DNA of 64,000 bases, from assembly GCA_020049775.1 (NCBI GenBank), contig JAGVLO010000001.1, positions 40,395-104,394 of the forward strand. The letters are read 5' to 3'. The notes under the pieces were generated by a model, which was given only the letters and a program-made list of their open reading frames with translations, was not told where the DNA came from and did not search any database. Both the position numbers and the translations under genes were made by a program. Positions 52,264 through 59,537 of this stretch are shown here, piece after piece. Numbering within the stretch: position 1 is the stretch's first letter; every line of letters begins with the position of its first letter. The DNA comes from Alphaproteobacteria bacterium (lineage in GTDB: Bacteria; Pseudomonadota; Alphaproteobacteria; Rickettsiales; SXRF01).

Positions 52264-52694
52264 CGATACATGGTCCGTCTATTATCACCCATTGCGGCAA
52301 TGGCTTCTGCGTATTCGGCGGGGAAGGACTGCTGCACTTCGGTGGTGAGTGTTTGTATTAGCTTAGTTGCTTTATCCTTTGCTTCGGCTTGATTCAAGAC
52401 ATTCATGTGGCGAATATCAAATGGCGCGTGCTTAGCCTTTATAGACTGTTCCAGTTCCGCCATGGCATGCATAAAGGTTTTTACCTGCGCCTGTGTGTTG
52501 GCCAGCTCGGGCATAGAACGATTGGGAATAAGATGCTCGGCTTGCGAGAACTCAAGGTTATACATAGCGCAAAGAGCAAGTGTTGCTTTATGGGCATCGA
52601 AATGGCAACTGCCCACAAATTCAAGGGCGCGAAATTCTTCAAAAGCCTTCTCGCCGGCGGCGGAAAGCTTGGGGACTTCGGCCTTGTCAGGCAT
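52260..52694 (-). CDS. Unknown 144-aa protein in the pur operon
   Basis: Lies between purS and purQ: 3 bp from the purS stop and overlapping purQ by 4 bp, so it is translated with them. Soluble, largely helical, rich in Ala and Glu, with [20 protein letters not shown] in the N-terminal third (split Cys/His). No family recognised. Position inside a compact purine unit suggests, but does not show, a connection to FGAM synthase. Confidence 0.7.
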   Translation of the reverse strand: MPDKAEVPKLSAAGEKAFEEFRALEFVGSCHFDAHKATLALCAMYNLEFSQAEHLIPNRSMPELANTQAQVKTFMHAMAELEQSIKAKHAPFDIRHMNVLNQAEAKDKATKLIQTLTTEVQQSFPAEYAEAIAAMGDNRRTMYR

Positions 52695-52697
52695 AAC

Positions 52698-52940
52698 CTA
52701 CTCCATGAGTTCGAATTTATAATTCTCAATCACTGTGTTGGCGAGCAAGGAAGCGCACATTTTCTCAACGGCGGCTTCAGCTTTTTTACGGTCGGTTTCT
52801 TTTACTTCCACCTCAATATATTTACCTTGGCGTACGTCTTCCACCTGCGGGAAACCCATGGTGTGCAGTGCGTTGGCGATAGCGCGGCCCTGCGGGTCAA
52901 GCACACCGTTTTTCAAGGTAATATGGATCTTTGCTTTCAT
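52698..52940 (-). CDS. purS: Phosphoribosylformylglycinamidine synthase subunit PurS
   Basis: 80 aa: [20 protein letters not shown] start and [11 protein letters not shown] are characteristic of PurS, which bridges PurL and PurQ. It overlaps the purC stop by 4 bp. Confidence 0.96.
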   Translation of the reverse strand: MKAKIHITLKNGVLDPQGRAIANALHTMGFPQVEDVRQGKYIEVEVKETDRKKAEAAVEKMCASLLANTVIENYKFELME

Positions 52941-53791
52941 TTCTTTTTGGCCTTACGGGACTTGGGTTTTGTAGGTTTTTTGACTTTGGCAGCGGCTTTT
53001 GCCTTTGCACGGCGTGTAGCCGTTACCTTGGCGCCGACATTGATAACATAACTGCGTTCTTTTTCGTTCTGCGGCAGCACGCCAAGGCGTTTGGCCACTT
53101 CACGGTAGGCGTCCTCAATCTGGCCGAGATCCTGACGGAAGCGGTCCTTGTCCAGCTTCTGGCCGGTTTTCATGTCCCACAGGCGGCAATTGTCGGGGCT
53201 GATTTCATCAGCCAGAATAAGCTGTTCGCGCTCATTCTCGTAGTGACGGCCAAATTCCAGCTTGAAATCGGCAAGGCGGATGCCAATTGACATGAAGATA
53301 CCACTCAATATGTCATTGATACGGAAAGCATACATGCGGATTTCGTCGATTTCGGCGGGGCTGGCCCAGCCAAAGGCGAAAATATGGTCTTCCGATACGA
53401 ACGGGTCACCCAGCGCATCATTTTTATAACAATATTCCACTAGCGGGTGGCCAAGTACCTTGCCTTCCTGCACACCAAAGCGCTTGGCAAAGCTGCCGGC
53501 GGCGCAGTTGCGCACAATCACTTCCAGCGGTACAATCTGCACGGCTTTAATCAACTGTTCGCGCATGTTAAGAGTGCGGATGAAATGGGTAGGTATGCCC
53601 ATGTCCTGCAGGCGCAGCATCAGATATTCCGAAATGCGGTTATTAAGCACGCCCTTGCCGGAAATCGTGCCTTTTTTCATATTGTTAAAAGCAGTCGCGT
53701 CATCCTTGAAATGCTGGATAAGCGTACCCGGTTCCGGCCCTTCAAACAGTTGTTTTGCCTTGCCTTCATAAATCGGTTTGCGCGGTGGCAT
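52937..53791 (-). CDS. purC: SAICAR synthase PurC with a basic C-terminal tail
   Basis: 284 aa from the ATG at 53791, where [19 protein letters not shown] begins; an ATG at 53830 would add 13 unconserved residues. [16 protein letters not shown] and [11 protein letters not shown] are SAICAR synthase motifs. It joins CAIR and aspartate. The last ~30 residues are an Ala/Lys/Pro tail ([18 protein letters not shown]) not usual in the family. Confidence 0.95.
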   Translation of the reverse strand: MPPRKPIYEGKAKQLFEGPEPGTLIQHFKDDATAFNNMKKGTISGKGVLNNRISEYLMLRLQDMGIPTHFIRTLNMREQLIKAVQIVPLEVIVRNCAAGSFAKRFGVQEGKVLGHPLVEYCYKNDALGDPFVSEDHIFAFGWASPAEIDEIRMYAFRINDILSGIFMSIGIRLADFKLEFGRHYENEREQLILADEISPDNCRLWDMKTGQKLDKDRFRQDLGQIEDAYREVAKRLGVLPQNEKERSYVINVGAKVTATRRAKAKAAAKVKKPTKPKSRKAKKK

Positions 53792-53944
53792 CGTGTATAT
53801 CTTTCGTTTACTGGGTATTTTTCGTTCCATAAGACCTGTCTTAGAGTAATTTATTCGACACTGCAATATTGCAGTATGCCTAAAAAACCCTTATATATGC
53901 ACTCTAGGCTATAACTAAAAAGCCCGCAACACAAAGGAAAATCC

Positions 53945-54268
53945 ATGACTACGTTCGATGACCGCAACAAAAAATTTGAAAAAAAGTTCGCCCATGACGG
54001 CGAAATGAACTTCAAGATCAATGCCCGCCGCAACAAGCTGCTTGGCATGTGGGCTGCTGACAAAATGGGGCTGGACACCGCCGCTGCCGAACAATACGCC
54101 AAGGAACTGACGCTGGCGGACTTTGAATCCCCCGGCGATAGCGATGTCCTCAACAAGATACTGAAGGATTTTGAGAATGGTCAGGTTCACATGAGCATGT
54201 CCGATGTGCGCATCGAGATGGAGCGCCTGCTTACGGTAGCCCGCAAACAGATCATGAGCGACAGCTAG
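53945..54268 (+). CDS. F1-ATPase inhibitor zeta subunit (DUF1476)
   Basis: 107 aa. It starts with FDDRNKKFEKKFAHDGEMNF, the conserved inhibitory N-terminus of the alphaproteobacterial zeta subunit, followed by a four-helix body (RRNKLLGMWAADKMGL). In Paracoccus this protein blocks reverse rotation of the ATP synthase. AAAGGAAAA precedes the ATG. Its presence is one of the best marks of an alphaproteobacterium here. Confidence 0.95.
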   Translation: MTTFDDRNKKFEKKFAHDGEMNFKINARRNKLLGMWAADKMGLDTAAAEQYAKELTLADFESPGDSDVLNKILKDFENGQVHMSMSDVRIEMERLLTVARKQIMSDS

Positions 54269-54349
54269 AAAAGCACCGGAAGACCGGTTGCAACCCCTGC
54301 CGCCAGCCGTTATGGTCTTGGCCTCAAGCGGGGTCTCAAGGGGGGATAT

Positions 54350-55090
54350 GTGCAGCAGCCAGCAGAGCAACAAAACGGCCTGATTAACGCGCCTAGCGCG
54401 CCGGTATTCTGGCTGGCCGGCTTGCGTTACCGGCTTGCGCACCCGTTCCGCCGCCGCCACAACGCGCCCAGCCAGCTGCTAAAAAAGCTGCCGCAGCAAG
54501 AAGCCAATAGTAAGCAGATGTCTTTTACTTTTGCAGCCATTGCACTGTCTGCACGGGTGGCCTGTGCCGGCGGGACGCTCACACCGACGAAATACCTGCG
54601 TTTCCGCGAATCCTTCCCGTTGCAGGATGGCGTGTGCGAAAAAATACGCTCGCTATTTATCCTCGCCTGCTATAACCCGCCACCGCTATCCACCAGCATC
54701 GCGCAGGTGAAATACGCTTTCCCCGGCCAGCCGTCCCTTCTGGTATCACTGATGGACAGGCTGTTCGGCATTGCCGTTGCTGACGGTGGCATATCGGCGG
54801 TAACCGAACGCGTGCTGGCCGACATTGCCCACGGGCTGGACATACCCGCACATAGCTACAGCCGCCTGCTGGCAAGACATGTGCGCCAGCGCAAGCCGCA
54901 TTATGTGCTGGGCATCGACAAGCGCAGCAACCGCGACGCGCTTAAATCACGCTATCACGACCTGATACGCCGCTACCACCCTGACCGCTTTGCAGGACAG
55001 CACCTGTCGCAGGAGGTGGAACTGCTGCTGCAACTCAAGGCCGCCGAGATAAACGACGCCTACAACACACTGGCCAAACGCGCGGCATAA
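54350..55090 (+). CDS. DjlA-like J-domain protein (TerB plus DnaJ)
   Basis: 246 aa, GTG start at 54350 behind a strong AAGGGGGG. The middle (about 55-170) looks like a TerB/DjlA helical domain. The last ~65 residues are a J domain with the HPD motif in RYHDLIRRYHPDRF. Such proteins stimulate DnaK. No TM helix is obvious near the start, unlike classical DjlA. Confidence 0.85.
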   Translation: MQQPAEQQNGLINAPSAPVFWLAGLRYRLAHPFRRRHNAPSQLLKKLPQQEANSKQMSFTFAAIALSARVACAGGTLTPTKYLRFRESFPLQDGVCEKIRSLFILACYNPPPLSTSIAQVKYAFPGQPSLLVSLMDRLFGIAVADGGISAVTERVLADIAHGLDIPAHSYSRLLARHVRQRKPHYVLGIDKRSNRDALKSRYHDLIRRYHPDRFAGQHLSQEVELLLQLKAAEINDAYNTLAKRAA

Positions 55091-55175
55091 AAAATCATAA
55101 CAACTATTGCCCGAGCCACGAAGGCGGCTTACAAAGTCAGCTTGTCCGCACCATTTTATTTTTGACGTTTTTGCC

Positions 55176-56051
55176 ATGTTGCCCCTGCACATCTTATTCG
55201 CTGTTTCTGTCGCCGTTTTATGGGGTGGTAACTTCGTGGCGGCCAAGTACAGCGTCAGTTACTTTCCGGGATTTTTTGTCAGCGTGCTGCGTTTTGTTGC
55301 TGTGTCGGCGCTGCTGTTACCGTTTGTACCGCGCCCCACACGAAAACAGATTATTGCCATCATCCCGCTGGCAGGCATGAGCATGCTGCATTTCTCGCTG
55401 CTGTTCGTGGCACTCGAGCAGGGGCTTGATGTTGCCAGCTGCGCGCTCATCGGCCAGCTCGGCGTGCCGATTGCCTGCATCCTTGGCGCGATTTTCCTCA
55501 ACGACCGCATAGGCCTGTGGCGCATCGGCGGCATTGTGATCGCCTTTGCCGGTATCTCCGTAGTGGCAGGCACACCCAATATCCTCGCGCATATGACGGC
55601 GTTTTACCTCGCGCTCGGCAGCACCTTCACCTGGGGCGTGGCCAACGTGCTGGTGAAAAAACTGCATGGCATAAGCCATATGACACTACTGGCATGGGTG
55701 AGTGTTTTCAGTGTCCCGTACATCGGCGTGCTGTCCTATATTTTTGAGCCGAACTCCATTCCCCTGCTCTACAGCCCGCCATGGCAACCGGTGGTTTCAC
55801 TGGCCTACACGGTGGTGTGTTCCACCATCATGGCCTACGGCTTCTGGTACTACCTGCTCAACCGCTACAACGTATCGCAGGTCGCGCCATTTTCGCTGCT
55901 GACACCGGTATTCGGCATTGGCTTTGCCCAATTTTTCTTCACCGAAGAACTGACATTGCAAGTCATCCTTGGCGGTATTATGACTATTCTTGGCGTAGCC
56001 ATTATTGTAATGCGCCGCCCGAAAACCATCCCGCTTGGGGAAGCTACATGA
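55176..56051 (+). CDS. DMT superfamily (EamA) transporter
   Basis: 291 aa from the ATG at 55176; earlier in-frame residues are charged and unlike a TM protein start. Ten TM helices in two EamA repeats, with LWGGNFVAAKYSV in the first and FTWGVANVLVKKL in the second. It probably exports a small metabolite such as an amino acid; the substrate is unknown. Its stop overlaps the amidase ATG (ATGA). Confidence 0.9.
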   Translation: MLPLHILFAVSVAVLWGGNFVAAKYSVSYFPGFFVSVLRFVAVSALLLPFVPRPTRKQIIAIIPLAGMSMLHFSLLFVALEQGLDVASCALIGQLGVPIACILGAIFLNDRIGLWRIGGIVIAFAGISVVAGTPNILAHMTAFYLALGSTFTWGVANVLVKKLHGISHMTLLAWVSVFSVPYIGVLSYIFEPNSIPLLYSPPWQPVVSLAYTVVCSTIMAYGFWYYLLNRYNVSQVAPFSLLTPVFGIGFAQFFFTEELTLQVILGGIMTILGVAIIVMRRPKTIPLGEAT

Positions 56052-56713
56052 CTTTAGATATTATCCAGTCACCCTCACCTAACTTCGACAGCCGTCAGGG
56101 TTATGTCGTGGACATGCTGGTATTGCACTACACGGGTATGCCGACAGGCGATGAGGCACTCGCGCGCCTGTGCAACGATGCCAGCAATGTCAGCGCACAT
56201 TATGTAGTTCAGGAAGACGGGCGCATCCATGCGCTGGTGCCGGAAAACAAGCGCGCATGGCACGCAGGCGTCAGCCACTGGCGCGGTGAAACCAACATCA
56301 ACCAGCGCTCCATCGGCATTGAAATCGTCAACCCCGGCCATGAATTCGGTTACCGTCCCTTTTCCAAAGCGCAGATGGAATCCGTTGCTGCCCTGTGCCA
56401 CGACATACTTGAGCGCTACCCCATTCCTTCACGCAATATCGTCGGCCATAGCGATATCGCGCCAAACCGCAAGGAGGACCCGGGCGAGCTGTTCGACTGG
56501 AAGTGGCTGGCCGCGCAAGGTATCGGTATCTACCCGAACAGGCCGCAAATAGCAGGCGAGGACGCCGCCACGCTGGCTGAATACGGTTATGACATAAGTG
56601 TGCCAAACAAAGCGATTAGCGCCTTCCAGCGCCATTTCCGCCCCAAAGACCTTACCGGCGTGTGGGATGCCGAATGTGCAGGACTGCTTGCGGCATTGTT
56701 TTTAATGCTATAG
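56048..56713 (+). CDS. AmpD-like N-acetylmuramoyl-L-alanine amidase
   Basis: 221 aa without signal peptide, so cytoplasmic like AmpD. Zinc-amidase (Amidase_2) motifs: MLVLHYTG (first His), SVGIEIVNPG-type SIGIEIVNPG, and GHSDIAPNRKEDPG (second His and Asp). A C-terminal ~60-residue peptidoglycan-binding-like part (AISAFQRHFRP) follows. It would recycle anhydro-muropeptides. rnpB starts 10 bp later. Confidence 0.92.
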   Translation: MTLDIIQSPSPNFDSRQGYVVDMLVLHYTGMPTGDEALARLCNDASNVSAHYVVQEDGRIHALVPENKRAWHAGVSHWRGETNINQRSIGIEIVNPGHEFGYRPFSKAQMESVAALCHDILERYPIPSRNIVGHSDIAPNRKEDPGELFDWKWLAAQGIGIYPNRPQIAGEDAATLAEYGYDISVPNKAISAFQRHFRPKDLTGVWDAECAGLLAALFLML

Positions 56714-56723
56714 GTTACGCACC

Positions 56724-57096
56724 GCCAGACAGCCGGATGGCCGCTTGCCGCAAGGTGAGAGGAAAGTCCGGGCTCCACGGAACACGGTGCCGGATAACGT
56801 CCGGCGGGGGCAACCTTAGGGAAAGTGCCACAGAAAATATACCGCCGTCCGCAAGGAAGGTAAGGGTGAAATGGTGCGGCCAAAGGGTAACCGGAGGCTT
56901 AAAGTAAGAGCGCACCGCGCTGCTGGTAACAGCAGTGGCAGGGAAAACCCCACCGGGAGCAAGACCAAATAGGGGCAGCGCGCGTTCCGCGCTATGCTGT
57001 CCGGGTAGGTCGCGTGAGATATCAGGTAACTGCTATCCCAGATGAATGGTCATCGCCTAGCAATAGGAACAGAACCCGGCTTACAGGCTGTCTGGC
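56724..57096 (+). ncRNA. rnpB: RNase P RNA, bacterial class A
   Basis: The universal core is present: GAGGAAAGTCCGGGCTCC near the 5' end, CAGAAAA, GGTAAGGGTGAAA, AAGAGCGCACCG, CAGGGAAAACCCC and, at the 3' side, ACAGAACCCGGCTTACAG. The ends pair perfectly over 11 bp (56724-56734 with 57086-57096) as helix P1. It is the catalytic RNA that matures tRNA 5' ends. Confidence 0.97.
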
Positions 57097-57260
57097 ATTT
57101 TTAACACTCATCCCCCCCCCCATAAGACGCGTAAAGTAATAAGAAATCCGTATGATAATTTATACTGATTTATTGATTTACGATTAATAATCAAATAAAT
57201 AGGCATCGTTTTTTATTGGTTAAAATTTTAAGTTAATTTTAATAAATTAATTTACATTTT
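57097..57260. other. AT-rich gap behind rnpB with a C10 tract
   Basis: Starts with a run of ten C (57112-57121), then about 140 bp of very AT-rich sequence; 57181-57240 has 11 G/C of 60 by count. No gene, tRNA or clear terminator seen. It marks the border to the foreign-looking cassettes. Confidence 0.6.
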
Positions 57261-57261
57261 A

Positions 57262-57290
57262 TCGACAGAAAATGAAAAATCGGCTACAAT
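57262..57290 (+). promoter_or_regulatory. Promoter of cassette 1
   Basis: TCGACA (57262-57267), 17-nt spacer, TACAAT (57285-57290). Both hexamers match the sigma70 consensus in five of six bases or nearly so. The same arrangement recurs in cassette 2. Confidence 0.7.
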
Positions 57291-57445
57291 TAAGGTTCTA
57301 TCAGATCAAACCCCCGGTTTGGTCTTTATCGTAACGGTGCAAGACGGGCCCATTACGTAAAGATAGGTAGGAAGCATCACCCCACGCCAGCCAAGCTATG
57401 TTGCAAGGTGGTTGTGGGAAATGACTTCCTTGGAGTCGAAAGACC
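57291..57445 (+). promoter_or_regulatory. Structured 5' leader of cassette 1, candidate cis-acting RNA
   Basis: By eye it folds into a closed junction: CTATC (from ~57298) with GATAG, enclosing a 10-bp arm (AGATCAAACC with GGTTTGGTCT) and a second arm (CGTAACGG with CC.ATTACG). A long helix follows (CCCAC.CCA with TGG.GTGGG) and a hairpin just before the gene (GACTTC-CTT-GGAGTC) that buries GGAG, the likely ribosome site. Differences from the second leader fall largely in loops or are pair-compatible. I do not recognise a known riboswitch. Confidence 0.65.
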
Positions 57446-57907
57446 ATGAAGAGCATCAACATGTTCGTGTTGTTCGCGCTCTGTTCCCTCACCTCCCTCG
57501 CGAACGCGCAGGAGAAGAAGGACGAGCCGAAGGACGTCACCGCCGAGGTCCAGAAGTGGATCGACGGCGACAAGCTGCAACTCGGCGGCAAGGCCTCCAA
57601 CCGTCACATCGTCCTCGACGACAAGATGACGCTGGAGTCGGCCACCCGCAAGGGCAAGGAACTGGTCATCGTGATCAAGGTCGCCGGACAGAAGCAGCAC
57701 GTGAACTTCGTCAACCTCGACGGCCTGATCAAGGCGACGTACGACCCCAACGGCAAGAAGGGGAAGACACACGAGATCGGGACGAAGGGACGCGAGAACT
57801 TCCAGCAGGGAGGCGACCTCACGGTCACCATCCCCGACGAGAAGGCTCTCGCCAAGCCCGCCGCCGCGCCTGGACGACCGTTCACGCCGAAGGGCAAGAA
57901 GAAGTAA
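57446..57907 (+). CDS. Secreted Lys-rich protein, cassette 1
   Basis: 153 aa. A Sec signal peptide (MKSINMFVLFALCSLTSL) with likely cleavage after ANA, then QEKKDEPKDVTAEVQK identical or similar to the cassette 2 protein, a ~90-residue domain with alternating strands (KELVIVIKVAGQKQH; GGDLTVTIPDE) and a basic Pro/Lys tail. No family recognised. Codons are of a high-GC type (Lys nearly always AAG; 57541-57600 has 39 G/C of 60), unlike the host genes. Probably exported and acquired; composition and the EKKDEPKD style recall planctomycete secreted proteins, which is only an impression. Confidence 0.8.
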   Translation: MKSINMFVLFALCSLTSLANAQEKKDEPKDVTAEVQKWIDGDKLQLGGKASNRHIVLDDKMTLESATRKGKELVIVIKVAGQKQHVNFVNLDGLIKATYDPNGKKGKTHEIGTKGRENFQQGGDLTVTIPDEKALAKPAAAPGRPFTPKGKKK

Positions 57908-57939
57908 CGCTTCTTCAGGCTGAAGTGTCGTAACTCAAG

Positions 57940-57989
57940 TACCCCCCGTCCTCTCGCAAGAGAGGATCCTGTCTGGGGGGTATTTTTTT
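57940..57989 (+). terminator. Terminator of cassette 1
   Basis: Long stem (TACCCCCC at 57940 with GGGGGGTA ending 57982), an inner CCTCTC/GAGAGG hairpin with loop GCAA, and seven T after it. Confidence 0.92.
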
Positions 57990-58042
57990 GCCCGTCTTAC
58001 ACAAAAAAATTCCAAATAATTTTGCTAAAATGCGCTGGTTTC
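57990..58042. other. Short AT-rich spacer between cassettes
   Basis: About 50 bp with A-runs and no gene. It separates the terminator of unit 1 from the promoter of unit 2. Confidence 0.6.
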
Positions 58043-58043
58043 A

Positions 58044-58072
58044 TCGACAGAAAATCAAAAATCTGCTATGCT
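58044..58072 (+). promoter_or_regulatory. Promoter of cassette 2
   Basis: TCGACA (58044-58049), 17-nt spacer, TATGCT (58067-58072). The -10 differs from that of cassette 1, so the two may differ in strength. Confidence 0.65.
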
Positions 58073-58226
58073 GAAGGTTCTATCAGATCAAACTCAGGTT
58101 TGGTCTTTATCGTAACGGTGCAAGACGGGCCCGTTGCGTAAAGATAGATAGGAAGCATCAACCCACACCAGCCAAGCTATGTTGCAAGGTGGTTGTGGGA
58201 AATGACTTCCTTGGAGTCGAAAGACC
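58073..58226 (+). promoter_or_regulatory. Structured 5' leader of cassette 2
   Basis: Same fold as the cassette 1 leader. In the second arm, CCATTACG becomes CCGTTGCG: one change repairs a C-A mismatch into C-G and another turns T-A into T-G, so pairing with CGTAACGG is kept. In the long helix a G-T pair becomes A-T. These changes keep the stems and support an RNA structure. Confidence 0.65.
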
Positions 58227-58820
58227 ATGCGTAATGCACTGTTCGTGTTCGCGTTGGCGGTCCTCGCTTCTCCGGCCTACGCGCAGGAGAAGAAGGACGA
58301 GCCGAAGGACATCACGGCCGATGTCCAGAAGGCGGTCAAGGACGGAAAGCTGATGCTGGGAACCACCGGTAAGCGGTTCCTCGACCTCAGCAAGCACATG
58401 AGCGTTTCGAGCGCCAGCCAGACCAAGAACTCGGTTACGATCGAGATCCGGGTCAGCAAGGACGACCAGAACGTCAGATTCTCTCACCTCGAGGGCCTTC
58501 TGACCGCCAAGTTCGCCCCCAACAAGGCCAAGGAGCGCGCGCTCGATGCCAAAGGCAAAGAGCATTTCAAACTCCCCGGGACGCTGACACTCAGCATCCC
58601 GGATGTGCGAAAGCTCAACCTGCCCGTCATTGAAGCTCCCAAAAACCCCAAAAAGGGCAAGGGCGGCAACAAGGACGGTGCCGGCAAGAAAAATGCCGGT
58701 GGCAAGTTCGATGCCCCCAACAAGGGCAACCCCGGCAAAACCGGAGCGCCCGGTAAAAAGAAAGGCGGCAAAGCGCAAGCCTGCCGCCGCCAACACCACC
58801 ACTTCCGCTTCCAAGCGTAA
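58227..58820 (+). CDS. Secreted Lys/Gly-rich protein, cassette 2, tail possibly frameshifted
   Basis: 197 aa, paralogue of the cassette 1 protein. Signal peptide cleaved probably after AYA, then QEKKDEPKDITADVQK, a domain of the same size, and a Gly/Lys/Asn/Pro tail. The final 15 residues (AQACRRQHHHFRFQA) do not fit the tail composition, whereas the +1 frame from ~58771 reads KRKPAAANTTTSASKRNPVV and stops at 58833. One extra A in the run at 58770-58772 would explain it. Same high-GC codon use as the first copy. Function unknown; possibly an extracellular nucleic-acid or polyanion binder because of its charge. Confidence 0.78.
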   Translation: MRNALFVFALAVLASPAYAQEKKDEPKDITADVQKAVKDGKLMLGTTGKRFLDLSKHMSVSSASQTKNSVTIEIRVSKDDQNVRFSHLEGLLTAKFAPNKAKERALDAKGKEHFKLPGTLTLSIPDVRKLNLPVIEAPKNPKKGKGGNKDGAGKKNAGGKFDAPNKGNPGKTGAPGKKKGGKAQACRRQHHHFRFQA

Positions 58821-58843
58821 TCCGGTGGTGTGACGCAACTCAA

Positions 58844-58892
58844 ATGCCCCCGCCCTCTCGCAAGAGAGGGTCCCGTCCGGGGGCATTTTTTT
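58844..58892 (+). terminator. Terminator of cassette 2
   Basis: ATGCCCCC pairs with GGGGGCAT, with inner CCCTCTC/GAGAGGG and loop GCAA, then seven T. Same design as the first terminator, with paired changes in the stem. Confidence 0.92.
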
Positions 58893-58910
58893 GACCTTAT
58901 TTTGGAAAAA

Positions 58911-59438
58911 TTACTCGCCCTCTGCCAGCGCCAGCGTTTTCGGCGTGGTAAATTCAACTAGCTTGCCCCGGGCATGGACAATATCAGCCCACGGCGTTTC
59001 ACACTCAACCACCGCCAACGCGCACGTGGGGAACTTGAGGTAGAGATTTTCCATCATAACCTCATTACCTGTTTTCGCGAGTTTTAGCGACAGTTGGTGG
59101 AAACCAGGGTTATGCCCAATCACCATAACGCTTGCCGATTCTTCTGGCAGTTCCGATAGTAGCTGCAAAATTTCGCCCGCCGAGGCGAGGTAGAGTTTTT
59201 CGTTGTAGGTAATCACTGGTAACGGCTGCAAGTGCAGCTGTTGCAATGTCTGGCGCGTGCGCTGCGCAGTGGAGCAAAGCACATGCGACAGGTGCATCTT
59301 GCGGCGGGCAAGGTAATTACCCATGGCCGTAGCCGCCTGCACGCCCCGTTCGTTGAGTGTGCGGTCGTGGTCTTCCTGAGCAGCGCTTCCGGCCTCTGCC
59401 TTTGCATGCCTCAGAATATAAAGCGTTTTTTTAGACAC
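58911..59438 (-). CDS. sixA: SixA-type histidine phosphatase
   Basis: 175 aa with the RHG-type motif LYILRHAKAE near the start, the second catalytic His in VIGHNPGFHQL, and TLNERG. SixA removes phosphate from phosphohistidine, for instance of HPt domains. Convergent with cassette 2 and divergent from ppk. Confidence 0.92.
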   Translation of the reverse strand: MSKKTLYILRHAKAEAGSAAQEDHDRTLNERGVQAATAMGNYLARRKMHLSHVLCSTAQRTRQTLQQLHLQPLPVITYNEKLYLASAGEILQLLSELPEESASVMVIGHNPGFHQLSLKLAKTGNEVMMENLYLKFPTCALAVVECETPWADIVHARGKLVEFTTPKTLALAEGE

Positions 59439-59537
59439 AATCAGGGTTTTTCCAGTGGGTGCTATGCTTTATCTACTTGTAATTTTAGTATTTTTTAGCA
59501 TAGAATAAGCGTTTGCCAAGCCATAATCACGCCCTCC

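Larger units (their letters stand above)
57261..57989 (+). repeat. Promoter-leader-gene-terminator cassette, unit 1
   Basis: First of two direct repeats (second at 58043-58892). The first ~185 nt differ at only about 14 positions; the coding parts are paralogous but diverged; the terminator hairpins share CCTCTCGCAAGAGAGG. Offset between units about 782 bp. Confidence 0.9.
58043..58892 (+). repeat. Promoter-leader-gene-terminator cassette, unit 2
   Basis: Second copy of the unit at 57261-57989, longer because the encoded protein has an extended basic tail. The last ~65 nt before the start codon are identical to those of unit 1. Confidence 0.9.

Noticed and set aside
53915..54460. 181-codon minus-strand frame over the zeta subunit gene
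   Set aside because: The plus-strand DUF1476 gene has family motifs and a ribosome site; the minus frame has neither.
57412..57933. Second plus-strand frame starting in the cassette 1 leader
   Set aside because: Arg-rich shadow of the high-GC gene in another frame; the 57446 frame has a signal peptide and a paralogue in cassette 2.
57261..58226. Known riboswitch (for example c-di-GMP-I, fluoride or cobalamin)
   Set aside because: None of the consensus core sequences I can recall for these classes is present in the leader.
58158..58886. 242-codon minus-strand frame across cassette 2
   Set aside because: Runs through the terminator and leader of a well-supported plus-strand gene and has no counterpart in cassette 1 of the same length.
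57261..58892. CRISPR or phage array
   Set aside because: Only two long units with genes inside, no short regular repeats with spacers and no cas or phage genes.
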